Source: FEN-1297 sp963834015 (GTDB lineage Bacteria > Bacteroidota > Ignavibacteria > Ignavibacteriales > Ignavibacteriaceae). Taken from it: a stretch of DNA of 64,000 nt. Positions 36,048 through 44,902 of the stretch are shown here, one piece after another. The position numbers and the translations under genes were made by a program. The notes under the pieces are model-generated. The model was not told where the DNA came from. It did not search any database and saw only the letters and a program-made list of their open reading frames with translations. Each line of letters starts with the position of its first letter. Positions within the stretch are counted from its first letter, which is position 1. The stretch spans positions 992,001 to 1,056,000 of the forward strand of contig CAWIAG010000002.1 in NCBI GenBank assembly GCA_963834015.1, in the 5' to 3' direction.

Positions 36048-36638
36048 TTATTTCGATAGGGAAAATAAAAGATCAAATTTAAAACTGTAGAGATACTGAT
36101 CGTATTTAAATTTGTCCCTTACTATTGTTGCGAAGGTATTTTTTATTACCCAATGTACCAACATTGCATAATACCATTTCCCTCCGAAAAATAATTTCAA
36201 TGATTCGTATGCGGCACGGTCGCTTGCATAGTCTACTTCCCGCCAAACTTCTTGCCAGCCAAACAATTGGTACATAGGTGCGCCATCACCCCGGGGTGAA
36301 TTATTATACCAATTTTTTAAAAATACAGGCAACCAGCCCGATTTTTGGTAGCCATATTCGCTACTTTCTACTGACCCAAGGCCAATACCACTAAGAGCAC
36401 TATAGCCAAGTCCTTCCAATAATTCATTTGGCTTGTAACTTACTAGGTTCAAATATCTTTCATAAATAACATCTATCTCGTTCGCATTGTTTGTACCATG
36501 ATATTCTTCCAAAGACAAAACTGTAAAAACTTCTTCTTTAGTCATCTGTGCATAAGAAACTGATGCCGTTAAAAAGAGTACTAACAATAGAATAAAACAA
36601 TTGTAACCATTGGCTCTTAAACTTCGACATACTTTCAT
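36048..36638 (-). CDS. Secreted protein of unrecognised family, paralogue A
   Basis: A 196-residue protein with a signal peptide ending near SYA before Gln. I do not recognise a family. It shares with the next gene upstream the blocks ALSGIGLG, GWLPVFLKNWY, WREVDYASDRAAYESL, FFGGKWYYAMLVHW and KNTFATIVR. These are rich in Trp, Tyr and His but have no known catalytic pattern. TTG at 36647 extends the frame by three residues; ATG at 36638 is the more likely start. It is separated from paralogue B by 111 bases. Confidence 0.75.
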   Translation of the reverse strand: MKVCRSLRANGYNCFILLLVLFLTASVSYAQMTKEEVFTVLSLEEYHGTNNANEIDVIYERYLNLVSYKPNELLEGLGYSALSGIGLGSVESSEYGYQKSGWLPVFLKNWYNNSPRGDGAPMYQLFGWQEVWREVDYASDRAAYESLKLFFGGKWYYAMLVHWVIKNTFATIVRDKFKYDQYLYSFKFDLLFSLSK

Positions 36639-36749
36639 TTTAATCAATCTGAGAATTATTGATTCTATTATCGAACTAAATGCTCCTTAGCTTTAATTTT
36701 TAGTTATAAAAAGTTGAAATCAAAATATTATTTCTTTAATGTTGTATTA

Positions 36750-37265
36750 TTATAATAATCTTCCAGAACTCATTTCATTTCTTACCATTGCCCCGGCTAA
36801 ATTTTTCATAAACATATGAGTTATTGCTGCAAAGTACCATTTACCACTAAAAAAATTATTCAAATCCTCATATGCCTGTCTATCGCTTATATAATCCGCT
36901 TCACGCCAAATTTTCTGAAAAGTTAGAGATTTGCCCATAACTTGGTTTGTTTTTACAGTGGTTCCATACCATTCTTGCATAAATTTAGGCATCCAGCCTA
37001 TATTTTGATAATTTGCATTACATGATTGATATAGTCCCATACTAACTCCACTTAATGCGCTTTCTCCAAGTGCTTTATTCAGTTGAAGCATATCAAATTG
37101 CTTACTATCAGCATATTGATTATATAGTACTTCAGCTTGAGATTCAGGATTTTCTATACCTTGGGCAATTAATAACTGCTTGATGTTATCTTTAGTAATT
37201 TGGGCGTTACTAAATGAGCTAATTATTATTACAGCGAGTAAAATTATTGTTGTTTTCATATTCAA
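36750..37265 (-). CDS. Secreted protein of unrecognised family, paralogue B
   Basis: A 171-residue protein with a clean signal peptide (hydrophobic 5-15, cleavage after SNA before Gln). It shares with paralogue A the segments ALSGVSMG, GWMPKFMQEWYG, WREADYISDRQAYEDL, FFSGKWYFAAITHMF and KNLAGAMVR. It lacks paralogue A's C-terminal extension. No lipobox, no transmembrane helix after the signal and no metal-site pattern are visible. Two TAGCTCTTT direct repeats lie about 75-105 bases upstream of its start. Confidence 0.75.
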   Translation of the reverse strand: MNMKTTIILLAVIIISSFSNAQITKDNIKQLLIAQGIENPESQAEVLYNQYADSKQFDMLQLNKALGESALSGVSMGLYQSCNANYQNIGWMPKFMQEWYGTTVKTNQVMGKSLTFQKIWREADYISDRQAYEDLNNFFSGKWYFAAITHMFMKNLAGAMVRNEMSSGRLL

Positions 37266-37670
37266 ATTCCGTTTTCAGCTTTTTAATGAAATATTTATTT
37301 ACACTTATATTTTCGCTGTTACGGCCAAATATGAGGATAGCTCTTTAGTACCTTTTTGATTAGCTCTTTGGCATCATTTTATTATTTATTTTGTTTTTTT
37401 TATGATTTTGAGAGAGAAAAAAGGGATTAAAAATGAGGACTAGTATTTTGTTTTAAGAATAATATGAAATCAAAAACTATATATTAACTTCTTTATTGGG
37501 ATTTCGGTCAAATGTTTCAGTAAGTTCATATAAATAAATGGCTTAACTGAATTAGAGGGTAGGGCTATATAGAAAACTAATACTATTGATCCTGTTGAAG
37601 ATTAACTAATTAGTTGATGTTTTTAGAGATTTGAATTGTATAATAATAAATCAACATTTATTAACTACTT
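37266..37670. other. 405-base non-coding region between a secreted-protein gene and a response regulator gene
   Basis: No supported gene. TAGCTCTTT occurs twice as a direct repeat, at 37338-37346 and 37361-37369 (23 bases apart, about two helical turns), upstream of the paralogue B gene, so it may be an operator. At the other end TTAACTA/TAGTTAA (37661-37678) forms a small hairpin over the response regulator stop codon, without a T run. Confidence 0.4.
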
Positions 37671-38315
37671 TTAGTTAACAAACCCTTTTTCCATTGCATA
37701 TCGGACTAGTTCATTAACTTTTTTGTAACCAAGTTTATGCATAATGTTTTTTCTGTGATTTTTAACTGTAAATATGCTTAAAAATAGATCTTCTGCTATT
37801 TGTTTATTTGACATTCCTCCTGCAATTTTAGTTACTATTTCTTTTTCTCTTCTCGAAAGGAAAACTTCTTGACTATGAACTGTATTTACATCATTGGTTC
37901 TCTGGTTTAAATGTGTGGATAAGATTTGCGTAATCTTGGGGCTATATATTTCCATACCTGAATATACAGAATGTATTGCTTGCAATAACTCCTCCATACT
38001 CGCCATTTTATATAAATATCCGTTAATTCCGGATGAGATTCCATCAATCAGAAACGATTCCTTTTCGTACATCGTTAATATAATTATTTTTACGTCTTTG
38101 TTTGTTTTGCGTATTTCCTTAACTGCATCTATTCCATTCATAACTGGCATATCAATATCCATTATTATTACATCTGGTTTAAGATCAGCGGATTTAGCGA
38201 CAGCTTCCATCCCGTTTCCCGCTTCACCTACAAGTTCTAAAGAAGGATCAGATTGAATAACTAATTTTATTCCATCTCTTACAATTACATGATCGTCTAC
38301 CAAGAGTATTTTCAC
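37671..38315 (-). CDS. NarL/FixJ-type response regulator
   Basis: A 214-residue two-domain regulator. The receiver spans residues 1-120, with the acidic pair Asp7/Asp8, the phosphoacceptor Asp53 in IIMDIDMPVMNG, Thr81 and Lys103. The LuxR-type helix-turn-helix lies near 148-212, with LSRREKEIVTKIAGGMSNKQ and IFTVKNHRKNIMHKL. It follows the PAS kinase by 3 bases and is its likely partner. Targets may include the neighbouring secreted paralogues, but that is only proximity. Confidence 0.94.
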   Translation of the reverse strand: MKILLVDDHVIVRDGIKLVIQSDPSLELVGEAGNGMEAVAKSADLKPDVIIMDIDMPVMNGIDAVKEIRKTNKDVKIIILTMYEKESFLIDGISSGINGYLYKMASMEELLQAIHSVYSGMEIYSPKITQILSTHLNQRTNDVNTVHSQEVFLSRREKEIVTKIAGGMSNKQIAEDLFLSIFTVKNHRKNIMHKLGYKKVNELVRYAMEKGFVN

Positions 38316-38318
38316 TTT

Positions 38319-39884
38319 TTATACTTTCTCAATGAATGGTATCTCAATATGTATTTCAGTACCATGCCCGGTTTTTGATTCAAGACAAAAGCTGCCTGAG
38401 AGTAATTCCGATCTTTCTTTCATATAGATTAATCCAAAACTCGCTTTTTTGGGTGGTTTCGCAAGATAATCCGTAGGTTCGAATCCTATTCCGTTATCTT
38501 CTATAGTTATGTATATCGTTTTGTTTCTTCCAAATAACTGAATTGAAGCTTCAGAAGCTTGTGAGTGCTTTGTGATATTGAAAAGCGCTTCCTGAATAAT
38601 TCTGTATATAGATAGTTCAATATTCTTATCTAATTTATCTATTTGCCCGTGAGTTTCATATTTTAAATGTGCTATATTTAATTCATTAAATTCTCTTACT
38701 AATTGGGAAACTGCTTCTATGATACCATAAGAATCAAGCACAAATGAGTGCAGAGCATTTACTATGGACCGGATTTCCTGTCCGGCAGCAGAAATATTCT
38801 TTTTAATTTCATTAAGCTCTGGACTTGATAATTGGTTGTTTTTTAAAAATACTTCAAGCCTTAAGTTAGAAACCATCAATATGTGAATAACACCTCCATG
38901 CAACTCTCTTGCAATTCTTCTTCTTTCGGATTCAACTGCATCTAATAAGGATTTTACAAACTGCTTTTCCGACAGTTTCAGAGCTTCTTCTACAATTCTC
39001 TTTTCAGTAATATCTTCTGATATACCAAGAATGTTTTCGGTTTTATTTTTTTTACCTCTTGTAAAAACAGTGTTTCTGCTCTGCAGCCATTTATACTCGC
39101 CGGTAGAATTTTTAATGCGGTAAACTGATTCATTTATTTCACCGTCGGCAGCTGACTTAAGTTTTTGCAAATCTTCTTTATATATATATAAATCATCAGG
39201 GTGAATAATACTTTGAAACTGCTGTTTATCCATTGACAATAATTCATCTACATTATATCCCAATATTTGACTTCCTCTTTCATTTATATATGTATAATGT
39301 TCTTCATTCATATTATATACAGAAAGAATATCAGGAATTGTGTCAACAATCCTCTTCATTACATTTTGAATCCCCCTTAATGCTTCTTCGTATTGCAGTT
39401 GCATGGTGATATTTGTGTTTGTGCCTATAATATGCAAAGAATTTTTGTTCGCAAACGGATTAAATACTATAATTTTGCTGTATATCCATTTCCAACCTTC
39501 AAATTTTGTCTTCATCCTGAATTGAACCTCAAGATCAAGTTCTTTTTTCTTATATGATTCTAGTATTTTAACTTTTGCCTCTTTTAAATCGTCAGGGTTT
39601 ATCAGATTAGTCCAAAAATTCTTTTTATTATTTATTTCGCTCTTTAAATATCCCAGCATTGAAAGGTATGCATTTGAAAATTCAATATTTCCTTTATTTA
39701 TTTTCCAATTCCATATACCTATATTGGAGTCATCAATAATTTCTTTAAACGTTAAGTTCATTTTTTTAATCAACCGTAATTCAGAGCTGCTCTTTTTTAA
39801 TTGAGCTTCAAGCTTCTTTATTTTTTCTTCATCCGGTCTAAAATTTTTAATTTTGTTTTTACTGTTCTGCTTGATCGTATTCAT
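38319..39884 (-). CDS. PAS-domain histidine kinase of the HisKA_3 class
   Basis: A 521-residue cytoplasmic kinase without membrane helices. An N-terminal coiled coil is followed by two PAS domains (about 45-165 and 175-300), then HisKA_3 near 315-385 and an HATPase domain near 420-520 with EDNGIGFEP and SFGLIYMKERSELLSG. The phosphoacceptor box reads ARELHGGVIHIL with His329. The acidic residue normally next to His is Gly330, and the usual Gln five positions on is His334. It pairs with the NarL-type regulator 3 bases downstream. Confidence 0.92.
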   Translation of the reverse strand: MNTIKQNSKNKIKNFRPDEEKIKKLEAQLKKSSSELRLIKKMNLTFKEIIDDSNIGIWNWKINKGNIEFSNAYLSMLGYLKSEINNKKNFWTNLINPDDLKEAKVKILESYKKKELDLEVQFRMKTKFEGWKWIYSKIIVFNPFANKNSLHIIGTNTNITMQLQYEEALRGIQNVMKRIVDTIPDILSVYNMNEEHYTYINERGSQILGYNVDELLSMDKQQFQSIIHPDDLYIYKEDLQKLKSAADGEINESVYRIKNSTGEYKWLQSRNTVFTRGKKNKTENILGISEDITEKRIVEEALKLSEKQFVKSLLDAVESERRRIARELHGGVIHILMVSNLRLEVFLKNNQLSSPELNEIKKNISAAGQEIRSIVNALHSFVLDSYGIIEAVSQLVREFNELNIAHLKYETHGQIDKLDKNIELSIYRIIQEALFNITKHSQASEASIQLFGRNKTIYITIEDNGIGFEPTDYLAKPPKKASFGLIYMKERSELLSGSFCLESKTGHGTEIHIEIPFIEKV

Positions 39885-40059
39885 CTGAATTATATTATTA
39901 ATAAAATGTTGAATATTATTTATGTTAGTTTTAAAAACTAAGCTGAACTAAACTCAATAAAGTAATTTACTTAAAACTAATAATAAAAATTATATTTCAA
40001 CAATAATAATTACTCATTTTTTTTCATAATATTGCTAAATTGAATAAAGATATCATTTT

Positions 40060-40983
40060 ATGAGCAGGAAAATTATTATCTCCGGTGCAACCGGGTTAAT
40101 CGGGAAAGAACTGTGCAAACAGCTTATAAGCAGAGGAGATGAAATATCAATATTTACTAGTAATCCGTCTAAAGCCAAATTTTTAATAAAAGGGGCAAAA
40201 GAATATATTTTCTGGAACTATCAAAAACCTGAAGAGTGGGAGAATTATATCTATGGAAAAGATTCAATAGTTCATCTGGCGGGTGCTAATATTAACTCTA
40301 AAAGATGGACAGAAAGCTATAAAAAAGCAATTCTCACAAGCCGAGAGTTAAGTACAAAGAATATTGTAAGAGCCATTGAATCTACTACTGCAAAACCAGT
40401 ACTATTTATTTCTTCATCTGCAGTAGGGTTTTATGGTAACGCAGGAGACAATATATTGACCGAAGAATCCTCGAATGGCAAGGATTTTTTATCTGAAGTA
40501 TGTAGAGTTTGGGAAGAAGCGTCTGAGAAAGTTGAATTATTAGGAATTAGAAGAGTTATCATTAGAACAGGTATTGCTCTAAGTACTAATGGTGGTGCAT
40601 TAAAAAAAATGCTCATACCGTTCAAATTATTTTTAGGAGGATATCTAGGTACTGGAAAACAATGGTTCCCCTGGATTCATATTAAAGATTTAATAAAAAT
40701 ATATATTTATGCGCTGGATAACTCAAGTCTCCACGGCATAGTTAATGCTGTTTCCATAAATCCGGTAAGGGAATTTGAGTTTGCTAAATGTATTGGTAAT
40801 ACGATCCGCCGGCCATCATTTTTGCCGGTTCCTTTGTTCGCATTAAGATTAACCGTTGGTAAAGCTGCCGAATCTATAATTGCAAGCCAAAGAGCCATGC
40901 CTAAAAGATTATTAGAAGCAGGATTCAAATTTAGGTATGAAAAGCTTGAAGAGGCACTAATAGATTTATTGAGAAATAGATAA
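40060..40983 (+). CDS. TIGR01777-family NAD(P)-dependent epimerase
   Basis: A 307-residue short-chain dehydrogenase-fold protein of the SDR39U1/YfcH group. The nucleotide-binding loop is IISGATGLIGKELCKQLI, then VHLAGANINSKRW. GFYGNAGDNILTEES and the C-terminal RLLEAGFKFRYEKLEEAL, typical of the DUF1731 tail, follow. The substrate is unknown for the whole family. It is followed by a strong hairpin shared with the convergent ahcY gene. Confidence 0.9.
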   Translation: MSRKIIISGATGLIGKELCKQLISRGDEISIFTSNPSKAKFLIKGAKEYIFWNYQKPEEWENYIYGKDSIVHLAGANINSKRWTESYKKAILTSRELSTKNIVRAIESTTAKPVLFISSSAVGFYGNAGDNILTEESSNGKDFLSEVCRVWEEASEKVELLGIRRVIIRTGIALSTNGGALKKMLIPFKLFLGGYLGTGKQWFPWIHIKDLIKIYIYALDNSSLHGIVNAVSINPVREFEFAKCIGNTIRRPSFLPVPLFALRLTVGKAAESIIASQRAMPKRLLEAGFKFRYEKLEEALIDLLRNR

Positions 40984-41009
40984 AAGGTCGAGCAGTTGCT
41001 TGACCTTTT
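40982..41009. terminator. Bidirectional terminator between epimerase gene and ahcY
   Basis: AAAAGGTC (40982-40989) pairs with GACCTTTT (41002-41009), with the inner GAGCA/TGCTT extending the stem. A-rich and T-rich flanks suit termination on both strands. It lies at the stop codon of the plus-strand gene and about 5 bases past the ahcY stop. Confidence 0.85.
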
Positions 41010-41014
41010 ATTAT

Positions 41015-42343
41015 TTAATATCTGTAATAATCGGGTTTGAAAGGTCCCTTAACCGGTACACCGATATAATCAGCCTGTTTTTGTGTGAGAGTTTCAAGTT
41101 CAACACCCAATTTTTTCAAATGCAATACCGCAACTTTTTCATCAAGATACTTAGGCAACACAAATACTTTATTTTCATATTTACCGGGATTCGTAAAAAG
41201 TTCTATTTGAGCAAGTACCTGATTTGTAAATGAATTTGACATTACAAATGATGGATGGCCGGTTGCACAACCAAGATTTACAAGCCTACCTTCAGCCAAA
41301 ACTATTATATCTTTATCATCAATTGTATATCTGTCAACTTGAGGTTTAATTGTATCTCTTGTATCACCATAATTCTTATTCAGCCATTCCATATCAATCT
41401 CATCATCAAAATGCCCGATATTACAAACAATAGCATTTTGTTTCATATTTCTGAAATGTTTTTCATTTACGATATCGGTATTCCCAGTTGCCGTTACTAT
41501 AATATCAGCTTCTATGACAGCATTTTCCAAAGTTTTAACCTGAAAACCATTCATAGCTGCTTGTAGTGCACAGATAGGATCCACTTCGGTAACGATAACA
41601 CGCATGCTGGAATTCGCTAAAGATTCTGCACAACCTTTGCCTACATCACCGTAGCCGCATACAACAGCAACCTTGCCTGCAAGCATTAAATCGGTAGCCC
41701 TCCTAATAGCATCCACTAATGATTCACGACATCCGTATTTATTATCAAATTTTGATTTGGTTACTGAATCATTCACATTAAAAGCAGGTACAGGTAACGT
41801 ACCGTTTTTTACTCTTTCATACAAGCGATGAACGCCGGTTGTAGTTTCTTCAGAAATCCCTCTTAATTCATTAACAAGTTTAGGATATTTATCAAGTACA
41901 AGATTTGTAAGGTCACCCCCATCGTCAAGAATCATGTTAAGTGGTCTTTTATCTTCGCCAAAAAATAATGTTTGTTCTACACACCAATCATATTCTTCAA
42001 GAGTCTCACCTTTCCAAGCAAAAACCGGAACGCCTGCAGCAGCAATTGCGGCAGCAGCATGATCTTGTGTTGAAAAAATATTACATGATGACCATCTAAC
42101 TTCTGCACCAAGTTCAGCAAGAGTTTCAATCAATACTGCAGTTTGGATTGTCATATGAAGGCATCCAGCAATCCTTGCCCCTTTCAATGGTTTTTGCTTT
42201 CCAAATTCTTCTCGAAGCGACATCAGTCCTGGCATTTCTGCTTCAGCAAGTTTTATTTCTTTTCTTCCCCATTCAGCTAGCGAAATATCTTTTACTTTAT
42301 AATCCAACTTGGTCATATTTTTTTTTACCAGCAGTACACCCAT
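41015..42343 (-). CDS. ahcY: Adenosylhomocysteinase
   Basis: A 442-residue NAD-dependent enzyme splitting S-adenosylhomocysteine into adenosine and homocysteine. ARIAGCLHMTIQTAVLIETL and AEVRWSSCNIFSTQDHAAAA are substrate blocks, GYGDVGKGCAESL binds NAD, and the C-terminal KPDYYRY is diagnostic. The ATG at 42343 has an AAAGGA site seven bases upstream, so it is preferred over Met10. metK lies 92 bases upstream on the same strand, giving a methyl-cycle pair. Confidence 0.97.
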   Translation of the reverse strand: MGVLLVKKNMTKLDYKVKDISLAEWGRKEIKLAEAEMPGLMSLREEFGKQKPLKGARIAGCLHMTIQTAVLIETLAELGAEVRWSSCNIFSTQDHAAAAIAAAGVPVFAWKGETLEEYDWCVEQTLFFGEDKRPLNMILDDGGDLTNLVLDKYPKLVNELRGISEETTTGVHRLYERVKNGTLPVPAFNVNDSVTKSKFDNKYGCRESLVDAIRRATDLMLAGKVAVVCGYGDVGKGCAESLANSSMRVIVTEVDPICALQAAMNGFQVKTLENAVIEADIIVTATGNTDIVNEKHFRNMKQNAIVCNIGHFDDEIDMEWLNKNYGDTRDTIKPQVDRYTIDDKDIIVLAEGRLVNLGCATGHPSFVMSNSFTNQVLAQIELFTNPGKYENKVFVLPKYLDEKVAVLHLKKLGVELETLTQKQADYIGVPVKGPFKPDYYRY

Positions 42344-42435
42344 AAAGTAATCCTTTTTATAATATTAAATTAAGCTAAAATATAATTTGTAATACCTGTA
42401 ACTATCATAACTTATTTAACATAATTGTTAAAATA

Positions 42436-43578
42436 TTAAGCATGATTTTTAAAAATCGTGACTAGATCTAATTGTTCCCAACTAAAGTCTTTATCGTTTC
42501 TGCCAAAATGCCCGTAAGCAGCTGTTTTTTGGTAAATTGGACGTCTTAAATTTAGCCTTTTTATTATGCCGCGAGGGGTTAGATCAACTTCTCGCTGAAT
42601 CAGCTTGGAAATTTCTTTATCCGGAATAACTCCTGTACCCTTAGTATCAATGAAAACTGAAACCGGTTTAGCAACTCCGATAGCATAGGCTACCTGAACA
42701 AGGCATTCTTTAGCAAGTTTTGCAGCAACAACATTTTTTGCTATATGCCTTGCCGCATATGCAGCACTTCTATCAACTTTAGAAGGATCTTTACCTGAAA
42801 ACGCACCTCCGCCGTGTGGTGCCCAGCCTCCATATGTATCAACAATTATTTTTCTGCCCGTTAATCCGCTGTCACCGTGGGGGCCCCCGATTTCAAACCG
42901 GCCTGTAGGATTAACAAAATATTTTGTCTTTTTATCAATATAATCTACTGGAATAACTTTTTTAATTATGTTTTCAATAACATCTTCTTTTATTATCTTC
43001 TGCTTTGCATCAGGATCATGCTGTGTAGAAATAACAATTGTATCAACTCTTATCGGCTTGTTGTTCTCATCATACTCAATAGTAACTTGAGATTTTCCAT
43101 CCGGGCGCAGATAATTCATTAATCCGTCGTTCTTCTTTCTTATATCTGCTAATTTCTTTACAAGCTTATGAGCATACATAATTGGCATTGGCATAAGTTC
43201 CGGTGTTTGATCACAAGCATAACCGAACATTAATCCTTGATCACCTGCACCACCTTTATCAACGCCCATTGCTATATCCGGTGATTGTGAATGTATAGCA
43301 TTCAACACCGAACACGATTCTGAATCAAACTTATACTCTGCGCTAGTATATCCGATTTTTTTAACTGTTTCTCTAACTATATCGGGCACTTCGATATATG
43401 CCTTTGTAGTAATTTCACCGCCAACTAACACAAGTCCGGTTGTAACAAAAGTTTCACAAGCTACTCTTGCATTGGAATCTTGTTTGTAGATTGCATCTAA
43501 TATTCCGTCGGATATCGCATCGCAAACTTTATCTGGATGTCCTTCGGATACAGATTCAGAAGTAAAGAAATATGACAT
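42436..43578 (-). CDS. metK: S-adenosylmethionine synthetase
   Basis: A 380-residue enzyme making SAM from methionine and ATP. SEGHPDKVCDAISDGILDA is the ATP site, GAGDQGLMFGYA the second signature, and GGGAFSGKDPSKVDRSA the P-loop-like glycine block. An AGAGGA site precedes the ATG. It begins 30 bases after the nucleotidyltransferase gene, leaving no room for a SAM riboswitch directly upstream. Confidence 0.97.
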   Translation of the reverse strand: MSYFFTSESVSEGHPDKVCDAISDGILDAIYKQDSNARVACETFVTTGLVLVGGEITTKAYIEVPDIVRETVKKIGYTSAEYKFDSESCSVLNAIHSQSPDIAMGVDKGGAGDQGLMFGYACDQTPELMPMPIMYAHKLVKKLADIRKKNDGLMNYLRPDGKSQVTIEYDENNKPIRVDTIVISTQHDPDAKQKIIKEDVIENIIKKVIPVDYIDKKTKYFVNPTGRFEIGGPHGDSGLTGRKIIVDTYGGWAPHGGGAFSGKDPSKVDRSAAYAARHIAKNVVAAKLAKECLVQVAYAIGVAKPVSVFIDTKGTGVIPDKEISKLIQREVDLTPRGIIKRLNLRRPIYQKTAAYGHFGRNDKDFSWEQLDLVTIFKNHA

Positions 43579-43607
43579 TTGTAATCTATCCTCTTTTTAA
43601 TAATGAA

Positions 43608-44585
43608 TTAAAAAAAATCGATTTCGGATGAATCGCCTGAATTTAATCTCTTAATCATGCCTCTGATTATTACATTGCTTCCAATTATTGAATTTTCAAG
43701 AAGCGTTTTTGAGACTTGAACATTTGAACCTATGATAGTATTTTTAATAATACACTCATCAATCTTGCATCCGCTATCTACAGTTGTATAAGGGCCGATA
43801 ACAGAATTTTTAATATCTGCATCTTCCGGTATAAAAACGGGATGGTTTATTATTACACTATCAAATTTTTTACTCACACTTTTTTTATCGAGTAAATATT
43901 TATTCGTGGCGAGTAAAGTATCCGGCTTACCGCAGTCATACCAACCTTCAACCGGAAATGCTTTTATTTTTTCACCGCCGGCAATCATCATCTGCAATGC
44001 ATCTGTAAGTTGAAATTCGCCATTCGTTCTAATATCTTTTTCAATTAAGCTGTTTAAGCTTTTAATTAGTTTTTCAGAATTTGCAATATAATAAAGGCCA
44101 ACTAGAGCGAAATTTGAGACAGGAACTAATGGTTTTTCAATCAGTTTCATTATAAATCCATCTTGTACTACTGCAACACCAAACCTTCTGGGATCCTCAA
44201 CTTCTTTAACTCCAAGTGAAGTTTCTTTCTTCCTAAAAACATCTTTTAAATTTACATCAAAAATTGTATCGCCGAGTATAATGAAAATTTCTTCCTCATC
44301 AATGGTAGGGATAGCGGTATAAATGGCATGCCCAAGGCCTTCCATTTCATTTTGCTCAACAAATTCTGCTTTAATAGAAGGATACTTTAGCCTTACATAA
44401 TCAATTATCATATCTCCCAAATGGCCGATAACAAACGTCGCATTATAAACTTCTTCTTCAATAAGCTTTTCAAGAATATGCCCTAATATTGGCCTGCCTC
44501 CAACATTAATTAAAACCTTAGGAGTTGAATATGTATGTGGTTTTAATCGGCTTCCTAACCCAGCAACCGGAATTATTGCCCTCAC
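43608..44585 (-). CDS. Nucleotidyltransferase, sugar-1-phosphate type
   Basis: A 325-residue protein. The N-terminal nucleotidyltransferase half has the pyrophosphorylase loop IPVAGLGSRLKPHTYSTPKV (Gly-rich, Arg, Lys) and the metal-site Asp in IILGDTIFD. The C-terminal part repeats hexapeptide-like units (SVIGPYTTVD, NTIIGSNVQV, NSIIGSNVII), a left-handed beta-helix. This resembles glucose-1-phosphate thymidylyl- or uridylyltransferases and bifunctional GlmU-like enzymes; the sugar is not determined. The start is GTG at 44585 after an AAAGG site. Confidence 0.88.
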   Translation of the reverse strand: MRAIIPVAGLGSRLKPHTYSTPKVLINVGGRPILGHILEKLIEEEVYNATFVIGHLGDMIIDYVRLKYPSIKAEFVEQNEMEGLGHAIYTAIPTIDEEEIFIILGDTIFDVNLKDVFRKKETSLGVKEVEDPRRFGVAVVQDGFIMKLIEKPLVPVSNFALVGLYYIANSEKLIKSLNSLIEKDIRTNGEFQLTDALQMMIAGGEKIKAFPVEGWYDCGKPDTLLATNKYLLDKKSVSKKFDSVIINHPVFIPEDADIKNSVIGPYTTVDSGCKIDECIIKNTIIGSNVQVSKTLLENSIIGSNVIIRGMIKRLNSGDSSEIDFF

Positions 44586-44902
44586 TTTAAGATGACCTTT
44601 AATTTTTATCTATAAAATTTACTTAATAAGATAAAGAATAACAAATATAGCAGGCCTGATGCAAATGAATATTATTCAAAATCATATAATAAAATTATAT
44701 TTTGATTAGCGGTGCTGTTTTAGTATTTCGATCAAAATATTTGCAAAATCCGTCAAAAAATATTGAATACTAGGAGTGTCATAATTAGTAATTATCATAT
44801 CTATTAATTAAAAATTATTGATATACTTGTTATTTTTCAAAAAAGGCATTAGATTATTTATTTATCTTTTAATATTTATATAAGAAAAAATTGGAGATAG
44901 AA
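44586..44902. other. Divergent intergenic region, 317 bases
   Basis: AT-rich spacer between a minus-strand nucleotidyltransferase gene and a plus-strand TPR gene. Promoters for both must lie here, but I see no convincing boxes and no gene. The plus-strand gene has a GGAG site at 44892-44896, just before its ATG. Confidence 0.4.

Noticed and set aside
43579..43607. SAM riboswitch before metK
   Set aside because: Only 29 bases separate metK from the gene before it, too short for any SAM aptamer.
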